The notes: a model not told the origin generated them from the letters alone. Shown: positions 43,278 through 52,660, counted from the stretch's first letter. The stretch is 64,000 bases of DNA from Pyxidicoccus parkwaysis (GCF_017301735.1 NZ_CP071090.1:12011001-12075000); one strand, 5' to 3'. Translations and numbers: made by a program.

Positions 43278-44272
43278 GCTGCGCCTCGTTCCGGTGTTGG
43301 GCGGCTGTGCGCCCCGTCTACTTGGAGTGGGACGCGAGGTCGAAAATGTGAACGGGGCTGGTGGACACTTGCCGGGAGCTGGCGCCGGGGAATCGCGGCG
43401 AGCGTGGCGGCGAGGTCCCCGTGGTGCTCACGGAAGGAGCCGAGGAAGGTGTAGGCCGCCTGGGTGGCCTCCGGGAGAGACGGCGTGCCCTTCAGCGGCG
43501 GCGCCCTCCACCTGTCATGGGTCAGCACCTGGAGGAAGGGCAGCACGTCGTGCACGCCCATCAACAACCGGGTGGGGCCCTTTCCGTGCCACACCACGTG
43601 GCGCCGTCCGTCGTGGCCGCGCTGATGGGTCCAGCACGTCGCGCAGGCCTGCTTGAGGTAGTCGTTGAAGGCCCGCTGGCCTCCAGGCACTCGCACCAAC
43701 TCGCGCAGGAGCTCGGCGAGCAGGCCGGGGTCGAGGTGCCGTCCCCGCCGCTGGCGGCGGTACGCCCTCCGGCGTGCCTCCTCGATTTCCTTCTCCGCCG
43801 TGCTCTCGAAGTGTGCGTCCCCGCTCAGGTGGTCCAGGGCGTGCTCGCCGATGAGCCCTTGCGGCAGCAGTCCGCGCACGCGCTTCAGACGGTTGTCACG
43901 GGGCAGGTCGGCGGTGAGGGCGCGGGCCCAGCGTTGGAAGGGATTGACCTTGTCGCGGAGGCGGCGCCGCCACACGACGTGGCGAATCTCGAGCGTGGTG
44001 TCTTCGTCCAGGTCAGGACAGTCGTCGGCGGACTCGGGGTCCTGCTCGAGGAGCGTCATGCGGCCCCGGGCGGCGTGCCGGCTGCCCCGGGTGATGAGCG
44101 CCTTGTCCTTGCGCGCCACCTTGCGTCCGGTGGAAGGCAGCAGGCTGCGGGCCATCTCATACGCTTTGTCGTCGCCGTGGACCAAGGGCACCCCCGTTTC
44201 CCGCGAAGGACGCGAGCGCCTCCGAGGCCTGACCGCGAGGCCCGCTTCCGTGCGACCCGGGACCTGCGGCAT
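43274..44272 (-). CDS. Unknown basic protein coupled to a response regulator
   Basis: A 332-residue soluble protein rich in Arg and His. A conserved-looking N-terminal part contains MARSLLPSTGRKVARKDKAL followed by ITRGSRHAARGRMTLLEQD; the middle is helical and strongly basic (EEARRRAYRRQRRGRHLDPG), with CATC and many His residues that might bind metal. ATG at 44272 is preceded by GGAGGAACG; the internal Met40 has no good site. I recognise no domain. The stop overlaps the ATG of the receiver gene, and the start is 20 bases from a divergent lipoprotein gene, so a shared bidirectional promoter is likely. Confidence 0.7.
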   Translation of the reverse strand: MPQVPGRTEAGLAVRPRRRSRPSRETGVPLVHGDDKAYEMARSLLPSTGRKVARKDKALITRGSRHAARGRMTLLEQDPESADDCPDLDEDTTLEIRHVVWRRRLRDKVNPFQRWARALTADLPRDNRLKRVRGLLPQGLIGEHALDHLSGDAHFESTAEKEIEEARRRAYRRQRRGRHLDPGLLAELLRELVRVPGGQRAFNDYLKQACATCWTHQRGHDGRRHVVWHGKGPTRLLMGVHDVLPFLQVLTHDRWRAPPLKGTPSLPEATQAAYTFLGSFREHHGDLAATLAAIPRRQLPASVHQPRSHFRPRVPLQVDGAHSRPTPERGAA

Positions 44273-44292
44273 CGTTCCTCCCCCGAGCCCCC

Positions 44293-46038
44293 ATGACCCC
44301 CAAGCACCTGCTGACCCTGTCCCTTTGCATCCTCGCTGCCTGTGGTGACTCCAAGCCGGAGCCGAAACCGGACCCGACGCCGGACCCGACGCCCGGCTGT
44401 GATGCCGCGAGCCTGTCCGTGAAGCTTCTCGCCCCCTCGGGGCCGGTGACGACGCGAGGCACGGTGCAGGTGTCGCTCGCCGTCACCGGAAAGGTGGACA
44501 CGGTGGAGGTGCTGCGCGACGGCCTCGTGCTGGCGACGGTGGCCGCGCCGTACAGCTACACGTGGGATACGACTTCCGTGCTGGAAGGCACCCACGAGGT
44601 CCAGGGCCGCGCCACCTGCGGCACCACGCGCGTCACCAGCGACGTGCAGACGGTGATGGTGGACCGGACGCCGCCCGCCGTCACCGGGCGCACTCCCAGC
44701 CCCGACGCGGAGGTCGCCGCGGGCAGTGGCATCCGCGTGGACTTCTCCGAGTCCGTCCTCCCCTCCACTGTCACCTCGGATTCCCTCATGCTGAAGGTGG
44801 ATGGCTTTCGCGTGGACGCGACGATGTCCCTGTCCACGGATGGCCGTGCGCTGACGCTGACGCCCACGAAGCCGCTGGCCGCTCCGGCGCGCGCCGAGGT
44901 GACGCTGGCGGCGGGGTTGACGGACGCTGTGGGCAACTTGGTGGTGCCTCCCTCGCCGTGGACCTTCACGGTGCCCCGCTGGCTGGCCGCGCCCGGCGCC
45001 GTGCCGCCAGTGCAGGCCGGGGAGCGCTTCGCCTCGCAGCCCATCCTCCAGCTCGACGCCACGGGCCAGCCGGTGGTGGCCTTCCTCTCCGCGAGCGGGC
45101 CCTCTACCTCCGCCGTGACGCGCACCGCCCGCTGGACGGGCAGCGCGTGGACGCCCCTGCTGGAGTCCGGTGCCAGTGAGGCGCTCGCGCTCGGCTTCGC
45201 GATGGGGCCGCAAGGCCGCATCATGTTCGCGAGCCTCCACCACCCGAGCAGCCAGCGCCTGGACGTGGACTTCCACACGCCCGGGAAGGAGCCGGCGACG
45301 GACTTCATCTTCGACTGCGTGGAGCCCGTCACGGCGGTGGGGCCGCTCGGCACGGGCGCGGTTGCCTGCGCCTATGCCTTGAGCGGCGTTCCGCCGTACT
45401 CGCTCGTCGTGGAGACCTTCGGCTCCGGAGCCGGGGCGGAGCTTTCGGTGCTGGGCGCTGGGGAGGCAGAGGACCAGCGCCTGCCCGCGCTCGCCCTCGA
45501 TGCCGAGGACCGTCCGGTGGTGGCCTACCTGGACAAGCAAAAGGCCTTCGCGGTGGCGCGCTGGAGTGGCACGGCGTGGTCCTTCCTGGGCACCCGCCTC
45601 CAGACGCAGGGACTCAGCGGTGAGCCCATCGTGCGCATCGACTCAGCGAAGCAGCCCGTCCTGGCCTGGCGCGAGGTGGAGGGGAGCACGAGCCGGGTGC
45701 GCATCCACCGCTTCGTCGGGAGCAGCTGGTCCCAGGTGGTGTCCCCGTCGGGAGTGGCCCTGCCGCCCGCCAACGCACCGTCGCTGGCCATGACGCTGGA
45801 CGGTAACGGCCAGCCGGTGCTGGCGTGGACGGAGGCCGGCACGCCCGCGAAGGTGCGCGTGTCTCGCTTCGACGGCTCCACCTGGACGTCGCTCGGTGAC
45901 GTGTCGCGCGCTGGCGCGGACGTGCTGCTCGGACGGGGCGGGCTGGAGCTGGATGCGCAGGGCCGGCCGGTGCTGGGCACGGTGGTGCGCGCGGGAGGCG
46001 TCTCGGACGTGCAGGTGTGGCGCCTCAACGTCCCGTAG
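44293..46038 (+). CDS. Lipoprotein with Ig-like domains and a propeller-like C-terminal half
   Basis: A 581-residue lipoprotein: signal MTPKHLLTLSLCILAAC, a KPEPKPDPTPDPTP spacer, a first Ig-like domain (KVDTVEVLRDGLVLATVAAP), then an SbsA-type Ig domain (TPPAVTGRTPSPDAEVAAGS, FTVPRW), and from about residue 230 repeated blades of about 45 residues with D..GQPVVAF, D.EDRPVVAYLD, D..KQPVLAWRE, D.NGQPVLAWTE and D.QGRPVLGTV, a beta-propeller. It is probably an outer-membrane or surface protein binding a polymer or protein partner. No enzymatic motif is seen. Confidence 0.82.
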   Translation: MTPKHLLTLSLCILAACGDSKPEPKPDPTPDPTPGCDAASLSVKLLAPSGPVTTRGTVQVSLAVTGKVDTVEVLRDGLVLATVAAPYSYTWDTTSVLEGTHEVQGRATCGTTRVTSDVQTVMVDRTPPAVTGRTPSPDAEVAAGSGIRVDFSESVLPSTVTSDSLMLKVDGFRVDATMSLSTDGRALTLTPTKPLAAPARAEVTLAAGLTDAVGNLVVPPSPWTFTVPRWLAAPGAVPPVQAGERFASQPILQLDATGQPVVAFLSASGPSTSAVTRTARWTGSAWTPLLESGASEALALGFAMGPQGRIMFASLHHPSSQRLDVDFHTPGKEPATDFIFDCVEPVTAVGPLGTGAVACAYALSGVPPYSLVVETFGSGAGAELSVLGAGEAEDQRLPALALDAEDRPVVAYLDKQKAFAVARWSGTAWSFLGTRLQTQGLSGEPIVRIDSAKQPVLAWREVEGSTSRVRIHRFVGSSWSQVVSPSGVALPPANAPSLAMTLDGNGQPVLAWTEAGTPAKVRVSRFDGSTWTSLGDVSRAGADVLLGRGGLELDAQGRPVLGTVVRAGGVSDVQVWRLNVP

Positions 46039-46041
46039 CCG

Positions 46042-47226
46042 TCAGGCGGGGACGAGCTCCACCGGCAGCGTCCGGGGTCCATGGATGGTGAGGCCGGGAA
46101 GCCACTCGACGTCCGGGGTGCGGAGCTTCACGGCGCGGATGCGCGGTACGAGCGCCTCCAGCGCGAACCGGGCTTCCATGCGCGCGAGCTGCGCGCCCAG
46201 GCAGAAGTGGATGCCGTGCCCGAAGGTGAGGTGCTGGTTGCCCTTGTCGCGACCGGGGAGGAAGCGGTCCGGCTGCTCGAAGACGCGCTCGTCGCGGTTG
46301 CCGCTACCCACGAGTCCCATGACGAGGCTCCCCGCGGGCACCGTCGTGCCGGACAGCTCCACGTCCGTCACGGCGATGCGGAAGGCGAACTGCGTGGGGG
46401 CCTCGTAGCGGAGTACCTCCTCGAGGAAGCGTGGAATGTGCGTCGCATCCGCGCGAGCGTGTTCGAGCTGCTCGGGGAAACGGGCGAGGAGGAGGGCCGC
46501 GTTGCCGATGAGCTGCGCCGTCGTCTCCATGCCCGCGGGCAGGAGCAGGAAGAGGAAGGAGAGGACCTCCGCGTCGGTGAGCTGGTGGCCCTCCACTTCC
46601 GCGCGAAGCAAATCACTCACCATGTCGTCGCCGGGCTGGCGGCGGCGCGCGGCGATGACGTCTCCGAGGTAGGCCTCCATCTCCTTCACGGTGTCGCGGA
46701 TGCCCTGGTGCTGCTCAGGCACGGCGGAGCTGATGAGGCCCATGTTGACGGACCAGCGCTTGAACTCGGTGAAGGTGGACGGCTCCAGGCCGAGCATTCG
46801 GCCGATGACGTTGCGCGGGAGCACGAAGGAGAGGGCGTCCACGAAGTCCACCTCGCGGCGGCGGACGGCGGCCTCGGCCAGGGTCTCGGCCTCGCGGCGC
46901 ACCTGGGCTTCCAGCCGGGCCATGCCCGAGGCGCCGAAGGCCCGGCTCACGAGCGCGCGAAGCTGCGTGTGGCGCGGCGGGTCCTTCGTGACGAGCGACT
47001 GTGCCACCGGGTTGGGCCCGAGCCACGGTGGCTCGGCCGTCACCGCGAGGGCCTCGGACGAGAAGCGCTGAGCGTCCTTCTGAATCGTGCGCACGTCGTC
47101 GTAGCGGGCGGCGGCATAGGCACCGAAGGGCTCGATGCGGCACAGGCCGGGCTCGGCGCGCATGCGGGCGTACAACTCATGGCGCTCGGCTTCGGAGGCG
47201 GGGGCGAACAGGTCGTACGTCTTCAA
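46042..47226 (-). CDS. Cytochrome P450
   Basis: A 394-residue soluble bacterial P450 (class I type, needing ferredoxin and reductase partners not present here). I-helix motif AGMETT (231-236), K-helix ExxR in EEVLRY (Glu270-Arg273), and the heme-binding loop FGHGIHFCLGAQLAR with Cys342 as the iron ligand. It is about the length of CYP107/CYP105-type enzymes that hydroxylate secondary metabolites or lipids. It converges with the propeller lipoprotein gene, leaving only three bases between stops, and no biosynthetic cluster is adjacent, so the substrate is unknown. Confidence 0.95.
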   Translation of the reverse strand: MKTYDLFAPASEAERHELYARMRAEPGLCRIEPFGAYAAARYDDVRTIQKDAQRFSSEALAVTAEPPWLGPNPVAQSLVTKDPPRHTQLRALVSRAFGASGMARLEAQVRREAETLAEAAVRRREVDFVDALSFVLPRNVIGRMLGLEPSTFTEFKRWSVNMGLISSAVPEQHQGIRDTVKEMEAYLGDVIAARRRQPGDDMVSDLLRAEVEGHQLTDAEVLSFLFLLLPAGMETTAQLIGNAALLLARFPEQLEHARADATHIPRFLEEVLRYEAPTQFAFRIAVTDVELSGTTVPAGSLVMGLVGSGNRDERVFEQPDRFLPGRDKGNQHLTFGHGIHFCLGAQLARMEARFALEALVPRIRAVKLRTPDVEWLPGLTIHGPRTLPVELVPA

Positions 47227-47411
47227 CGGTGTCTCCGGTGTGGCCCGTGAGGGCGGGACTCCGTTGGGGATACGGACGATGGGGTGGGGGCTGGTCGTAA
47301 GGTCCCTCCTCCAAGGAGCGAGCTTTGCCGGATGTGCGGGAGACTCGGCCCCCGGCGAGCGCTCGGAGTTTCAACAGGCGCGAGCGATGCTCCGAGGAGG
47401 GGACCTCGACA

Positions 47412-50400
47412 TCAGAACAGGTCCTGCTTCGTGGTAATGGCCTCCACGAGCTTGCGGACCTGCTCCCGGTTCTCGGGGCCTTCTTTGCGCAAGTCGATCA
47501 TGTGCAGCCCACGGAGGAAGGGCGGAAGCTCTGGCTTCGGCCCCACTCCGGGCAGCAGGACGGGAATGAGCCTCAGTCTGGAACGGCCCTCCTCGTCCCG
47601 GTCTTCAATCGAGCGCTGTAGGGCCGCGTGGTACTCCATCTCCTGCCACCGGCCCATTCCCTGGGGACCGATGATGACGGCGAGCGCACCGGCTTGGTCG
47701 ATGGCGCTCTCCAGCTTCTTGGGAAACCGGTCCCCGGCCAGGATGCCCTTCTCGTCCACCCAGGCCAGGATGCCCTGTTCCAGCAGCTTGTCGGCGAGCT
47801 GGTTGACCACGGGCTTGTCCTTCCAGTTGTGGCACAGGAAGACGTGGAACTCCTTCTCGCGGCGGCGCTCGTCCAGGATGGTGAGGCGCGTCTGTCTCGC
47901 GCGTTCCGCCTCGACCTGCGCATTGAGCTCGTCCAACTGCTTGTCCCCCAGCTCGCTTTTCTCCGCGAGGTCATCAATGGGCATGTGAGCCACACACCCC
48001 GCGCAAATCACTGTGGTCTCCTTGCGCTCGATGCGGAGTTTCACGATGTTCGGAGGGACCGTGTAACTGCACGCATCGCAGTGATAGATGCGCTCGCGCC
48101 GAACGGTGCCTGCAAGAGCAAGCCGCTCGAGTTGCTGGTTGACGAAGCGGAGAAACAGGAGCCGGACGTCCTTGACGGTGTCCCGCTCGAAGAAGACGGT
48201 GAGCCGCCCGAGCGCATCATCCGTCTTGTCCGGGTACTCGACAGCGAAGCCGCAGACCTGTTTGCGCGTCCCTTCGAAGAGCGCCGCGTTCTTGAACAGG
48301 CTCTTCTTCTTGAAGGCCCGTGAGTTGATGAAGGTGACGGCCAGCGTGGCGTAGATGGCGCTGATGGGGCCTCGGAACTGGAACGCCACGGCGAGGGAAT
48401 AGCCGCCGGGATAGTCGGAGAGCTCGGTGTTGAGCTCCGAGGGGAAGACGAGCATCGTCCCCTGCTCGGTCTCCTGCCGGTACGCGATGTTCCGGGAGAC
48501 GACCTCGTGTGTGGTGGCCAGCAGGACGACCTTCTCTTCCGTCTTGCCCGCGAGCGGCCGGTCCTCATCCATGGGGAAGTTCCCACCGAGGGCATCGTGC
48601 TCCCTGATAAAGCCGAGGCCATCAGGCTGGTCGCGCGCGGCGAATGCCATCCAGCCGCAGTACGCGTCCAACAACTCGGGTTGCAGCAACACCTGCTGGC
48701 CGAACGCGAGGCGCCGGACAAGGCCCGTCGATTCGAGCCCTCCCAGGCAGGTGGCGAACACCTCGGTGGTGACGTCGTTCTTCGACCGCTTCTGCCGGAA
48801 GTCGGCGAGGAGCTCCGCTTCAGTCGCGATGGCAAGCCCCTTCTTCTTCCTGTCAATGAGAAAGTTCCGCGTGGCGAGGAAGAGCTCGTTCGTCGAGACC
48901 CTGGGGAGCTTGTCCCATTCGATGGCGCGAAGGATGGCGCTGCGAAGGTCAGCCACGCCCGTGCCGCGTTTGGCGCTGGTCTCGAAGTACCCATCAAAGC
49001 CGTATCGCGTCAGGACTTCATTGATTCGCTCTTTGCTGACCTTGGGACCACCTCGGTCGGAGCGCGAAGCCACTAGGAATTTCTTGAGGGGGATTCCATG
49101 GGTCGCTTCATTGAGCGCCTGGGCCCAGTAGGGGACGCCCGAGAAGGGCTCCGTCTCACTCCGGGAGTCGAACAACACCAGGGCAACTGCGATGTCATGG
49201 AAGTGTAGTTGGTGGAGCAGCCGGTACCCGGCCTGTCCTGCGAAGTCCCAGAGCAGCGTCTCACGGATGCAGGTGATGCCCTCGGCCAGCGTTGCGGTCT
49301 CGTTCTTGAGGCTCCAGACATGGCGTCCATGGGTGGACTCCGTAGCGCGGAACTTGCGACCCGCGAGGACGAGTCCCAAGCCGGACTTTCCCATGCTGGT
49401 GTTGCCTACAAGCACAGCTTTGGCATTTGAGTAATGTGCAGCATGAGGTGTAGTTGATTGTCTTAAGAGTGCTTTGACATCGAATTCCCAAATTTCAACA
49501 GTGCCCTCGCTAGAACTCGTCGCAAGAATTGGTTTGCTTGGGTGAAACTCCACTCCTGGAGGCCAGAAATGCGAGCGCTTTACAGGGATAGTGGCAATTT
49601 GTTCCCATGTGTCGCATCTCCAGATTCTGACTGTGCCGTCTAGTCCCTGAGAAGCAAGCAGGAGACCATCGCTAGAGTAGCTAACGGATGTTGCACCTCT
49701 AGTGTGTCCTTCGAGTTGGGCAGTGGGTCTCCCACTTTGGGCATCCCAGATTCGGATTGTTGTGTCTAGCGAAGCTGAGGCGATGTTGCGACCATCAGGA
49801 GACCAAGCAAGTCCGGGAATTTCGTTGGTATGCCCCTTAAATTCTAGTAGTGGCTTCTTGCTGGAAACGGACCAAATCCGAATGGAATTCGTTTTGTCAG
49901 AAGAGGCCAATCGTACTCCATCGCGTGCCCAAGCTATCGAGAGAACATAGTGTGCACTTCCTTCGGTATATTCAGTATTTTGAAGATTTTTCCGCCTTGA
50001 AGGAGCATGAAGTGCAAGTGCATGGAATGATGCGATGGCCAAGGTTGGGGCTGTGGGCGACCATGCTACGTTGACGACAGTATTGTCCTCAATGATAGGT
50101 GCTTGTTCGCGCTTGGCTTCAATGTCCCAGAGTAGGACATTTTTCCCACTAGAGGCGGCGAGCAGCTTGCCATTGTGGGACCACGAAACTGATCTAGTCC
50201 AGGTGTGGGATGGAATTGTCTGAATGGCTTTCCCAGTGTCGATATCCCAGATTCCAATGCTGGAATAGCCAGAGCCTACGGCAAGGAGTCGGCCGTCAGG
50301 CGACCAAGCGGGATGTCCCATCCACGGGGCATTGTTGTCGTCAATCTCTTTGATACGAGGGATCTGGAATGAGAAGAGCTTCGTTCCGCCGAGTGATGGG

Positions 50401-50444
50401 TGGAACTGCGTTCTCCGAGTTCCTGCAGAAGTTCTCATCGGCAT
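47412..50444 (-). CDS. WD40 - Roc-like GTPase - zinc ribbon - TIR protein
   Basis: A 1010-residue multidomain protein (from ATG 50444; a TTG 78 bases upstream is in frame but lacks a ribosome-binding site). Residues about 43-327: seven WD40 repeats such as PGLAWSPDGRNIASASLDTT. Residues 340-515: a small GTPase of Ras/Roc type with P-loop GNTSMGKS (347-354), switch II DFAGQ (400-404), ASRSDRGG in the N/TKxD position and ETSAKRGTG (G5). A helical COR-like region follows, then a zinc ribbon (Cys789, 792, 814, 817) and a coiled coil. Residues about 865-1005: a TIR domain (FHVFLCHNWKDKPVVNQLAD), candidate catalytic Glu937 four residues after Trp933. The layout suggests sensor, switch and NAD-cleaving or signalling effector; its role is inferred. 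Confidence 0.88.
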   Translation of the reverse strand: MPMRTSAGTRRTQFHPSLGGTKLFSFQIPRIKEIDDNNAPWMGHPAWSPDGRLLAVGSGYSSIGIWDIDTGKAIQTIPSHTWTRSVSWSHNGKLLAASSGKNVLLWDIEAKREQAPIIEDNTVVNVAWSPTAPTLAIASFHALALHAPSRRKNLQNTEYTEGSAHYVLSIAWARDGVRLASSDKTNSIRIWSVSSKKPLLEFKGHTNEIPGLAWSPDGRNIASASLDTTIRIWDAQSGRPTAQLEGHTRGATSVSYSSDGLLLASQGLDGTVRIWRCDTWEQIATIPVKRSHFWPPGVEFHPSKPILATSSSEGTVEIWEFDVKALLRQSTTPHAAHYSNAKAVLVGNTSMGKSGLGLVLAGRKFRATESTHGRHVWSLKNETATLAEGITCIRETLLWDFAGQAGYRLLHQLHFHDIAVALVLFDSRSETEPFSGVPYWAQALNEATHGIPLKKFLVASRSDRGGPKVSKERINEVLTRYGFDGYFETSAKRGTGVADLRSAILRAIEWDKLPRVSTNELFLATRNFLIDRKKKGLAIATEAELLADFRQKRSKNDVTTEVFATCLGGLESTGLVRRLAFGQQVLLQPELLDAYCGWMAFAARDQPDGLGFIREHDALGGNFPMDEDRPLAGKTEEKVVLLATTHEVVSRNIAYRQETEQGTMLVFPSELNTELSDYPGGYSLAVAFQFRGPISAIYATLAVTFINSRAFKKKSLFKNAALFEGTRKQVCGFAVEYPDKTDDALGRLTVFFERDTVKDVRLLFLRFVNQQLERLALAGTVRRERIYHCDACSYTVPPNIVKLRIERKETTVICAGCVAHMPIDDLAEKSELGDKQLDELNAQVEAERARQTRLTILDERRREKEFHVFLCHNWKDKPVVNQLADKLLEQGILAWVDEKGILAGDRFPKKLESAIDQAGALAVIIGPQGMGRWQEMEYHAALQRSIEDRDEEGRSRLRLIPVLLPGVGPKPELPPFLRGLHMIDLRKEGPENREQVRKLVEAITTKQDLF

Positions 50445-50597
50445 AATTCTTCTCGCGAAGTTCGGATGGTCAAGGGCTTGGTTATTGGCCCCTTCGCTTG
50501 CGAATGTGCGGCGTTCTTCCAAAAGGCAGGTGTGACACTGGGGCTTGCTTGGCCGAAGTCAGTCCATCGTACCAGGGAGCAATGTGGGAGGGCGTGG

Positions 50598-51167
50598 CTA
50601 CGTGGGCTCCGAGTCGATGACCTTCTTCGCGATGCCGAAGGAGAAGCCCGCTCGCGCGAGGGCGGCGAGGTCTCTCTGCCGGTTCTCCTCGCGCGTCTGG
50701 GCATTCTTGCGGAAGGGGCCCAGGCGCTTCTTCCGCGCCCAGATGCGCGCGGCCTCCTCGTCCGAGACTTCCGACGAGGCATCCGCCACCTTGCGCGCGA
50801 CGAGCTCCGCCGGGACGCCCTTCATCCGCAGCTTCTGCGCAATCATGCGCGTGCTGCGGCCGGACGCGCGCAGCGACGTGGCCTTCATCCGCGCGTAGGC
50901 CTCGTCATTGAGGAGCCCGTTGCGGACGAGCTTCGCGACGAGCTCGTCCATCCACTTGAGTGCCTCCGCGCGGTCTCCGCCGTGGAACTTGAGGGACTTG
51001 TCCACCCGGCGCATCAGCACGCGCTGGAGTTGGCTCCGCGTGGCCGCGTACCGCTTCAGGTAGTGCAGGGCGGCGTTCTCCAGGTACTTCGGAGTCACCT
51101 TGCGCGGCCGCTTGGGCGTGCGCGGGCCCGCCGGCTTCCTGTCCTCTCCGTCCCGCGACTCGTCCAT
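50598..51167 (-). CDS. recX: RecX-family regulator
   Basis: A 189-residue protein that modulates RecA filaments. The RecX core shows LENAALHYLKRYAATRSQLQ, then LVRNGLLNDEAYARMKATSL, RASGRSTRMIAQKLRMKGVP and a last three-helix repeat ending FSFGIAKKVID. The N-terminus is a short basic extension. ATG at 51167 is followed by MDESRDGEDRK; the frame is open far upstream but without RecX features. RecA is not adjacent, unlike in many bacteria. It lies immediately downstream of the WD40-GTPase-TIR gene start, so the two are arranged head to tail on the same strand. Confidence 0.88.
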   Translation of the reverse strand: MDESRDGEDRKPAGPRTPKRPRKVTPKYLENAALHYLKRYAATRSQLQRVLMRRVDKSLKFHGGDRAEALKWMDELVAKLVRNGLLNDEAYARMKATSLRASGRSTRMIAQKLRMKGVPAELVARKVADASSEVSDEEAARIWARKKRLGPFRKNAQTREENRQRDLAALARAGFSFGIAKKVIDSEPT

Positions 51168-51353
51168 GGCGGCTGGGTCTACCACCCGGGTCTGACGGCC
51201 TGAAGTGATTGCGGAGGTCGGGTGCGCGAGCCGCCCCATCATCCGCTCGCCTGGCCGCATGCCGCACGCACGGGCCTGCGTGCCTTCCCGACGCGCCTCT
51301 CCATCTCCACGCATGAGGGCACCTCCGCCTTTCAAACCGTGAAGGACACACCC

Positions 51354-52181
51354 ATGGCCACGAAGAAGAAGACCGCTCCCGAGTCCCGTCCCCTCGCTCT
51401 TGTCACCGGCGCCTCCAGCGGCATCGGCCTGGAGCTGGCGCGGCAATTCGTCCAGAACGGCTTCGACCTGCTCATCGCCGCCGAGGACGCCGGCATCCAG
51501 CAGGCCCGCACCGAGCTGTCGACCGACGGCGCCCGCGTCGAGGCCCTGCAGGTGGACCTGGCCACGTACGACGGCGTGGAGCAGCTCTACGCGAAGGTGC
51601 GGGACTCGGGTCGTCCGGTGGACGCGCTCGCGGTCAACGCGGGTGTGGGCGTAGGGGGCGACTTCGCGCGCGAGACAGACCTGAAGGCCGAGCTCAACCT
51701 CATCCAGCTCAACATCACCTCGTCCGTGCACCTCACCAAGCGCGTGGTGAAGGACATGGTGGCGAGGGGCGAGGGGCGCATCCTCATCACCTCGTCCATC
51801 GCCGCGGTGCTGCCCGCGCCGCTGGAGGCCGTGTACGGCGCGTCGAAGGCCTTCCTCCAGTCCTTCGCCGAGGCGCTGCGCAACGAACTGAAGGACGCGG
51901 GCATCTCCGTCACCTCGCTGATGCCGGGCCCCACCGAGACGAACTTCTTCCACCGCGCCGGCATGGACGACACCCGCGTGGGCCAGCAGGAGAAGGACGA
52001 CCCGGCGCAGGTGGCCAAGGAGGGCTTCGAGGCACTCATGGCCGGCAAGGACAAGGTGGTCGCCGGCTCGCTCACCAACAAGATGATGGCCGCCTCCACG
52101 CGCGTGCTGCCCGACGCCGCGAAGACGGCCATGCACCGCCACATGTCGGAGAAGGACCCGAAGGCCTCGCACGACTCGTGA
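51354..52181 (+). CDS. Short-chain dehydrogenase/reductase
   Basis: A 275-residue classical SDR oxidoreductase. Nucleotide-binding motif TGASSGIG at 18-25, NAG at about 95-97, catalytic Ser at 147/148 (ITSSIA), Tyr161 and Lys165 in YGASK, and PGPTET after the active site. The short Lys-rich N-terminus (MATKKKTAPESR) precedes the fold. ATG at 51354 sits at the beginning of the family-like part. Cofactor is probably NADP(H), and the substrate is not deducible. It is a single gene divergent to recX. Confidence 0.92.
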   Translation: MATKKKTAPESRPLALVTGASSGIGLELARQFVQNGFDLLIAAEDAGIQQARTELSTDGARVEALQVDLATYDGVEQLYAKVRDSGRPVDALAVNAGVGVGGDFARETDLKAELNLIQLNITSSVHLTKRVVKDMVARGEGRILITSSIAAVLPAPLEAVYGASKAFLQSFAEALRNELKDAGISVTSLMPGPTETNFFHRAGMDDTRVGQQEKDDPAQVAKEGFEALMAGKDKVVAGSLTNKMMAASTRVLPDAAKTAMHRHMSEKDPKASHDS

Positions 52182-52227
52182 GCCTTTCGGCGCTCCGAGC
52201 CGGGACTCCCCCGGGCGTCCCGGCGCG

Positions 52228-52626
52228 TCAGTCCTTCTTCGTGGACTCGAACAGCGCGCACGTCGCGCCGGACGGGTCCTCAATCACGGCGTAGCGGCCC
52301 ATGCCTCCGGCGGAGCGCACCTGGCTGCGCAGCTTGCCGCCCATCGCGGTGGCGCGCTCCAGGCTGTGGTCCAGGTTCTCCACGGTGATGTAGATCATCC
52401 AGCCGCCCGGCTGCTCCGAGTTGGAGCCCCGTGCGTGGCAGATGCCTACGGCGGAAGCCTCGCTGCCGGGCGGAGACATCACGAAGTCCTCGTACCCGCC
52501 CATGTCCAGGCCGGACGCCGTCCAGCCCACCACGTCGCGGTAGAAGTCCTTCACCTTCACGGCGTCCTTCACCGTGAGGTCCATCCAGCCCACGCTGCCC
52601 ACCTTCAGCTTGCCGCCTTCGCTCAT
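52228..52626 (-). CDS. VOC-family (glyoxalase-like) protein
   Basis: A 132-residue vicinal-oxygen-chelate protein with two beta-alpha-beta-beta-beta modules: VGWMDLTVKDAVKVKDFYRD at the N-terminus and WMIYITVENLDHSLERATAM in the middle, ending YAVIEDPSGATCALFES. The usual metal ligand positions are only partly matched, so it may be a binding protein, an antibiotic-resistance-type fold or a minor dioxygenase or isomerase. ATG at 52626; the frame is open upstream without similarity. It converges with the SDR gene. Confidence 0.88.
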   Translation of the reverse strand: MSEGGKLKVGSVGWMDLTVKDAVKVKDFYRDVVGWTASGLDMGGYEDFVMSPPGSEASAVGICHARGSNSEQPGGWMIYITVENLDHSLERATAMGGKLRSQVRSAGGMGRYAVIEDPSGATCALFESTKKD

Positions 52627-52660
52627 GTACGCGCTCCTCCTGGCGGCGCACTCTATTCGT

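Noticed and set aside
50445..50522. TTG start for the WD40-GTPase-TIR gene at 50522.
   Set aside because: No ribosome-binding site and no conserved residues in the extra 26; ATG at 50444 with a GAGAAG upstream is preferred, though not proven.
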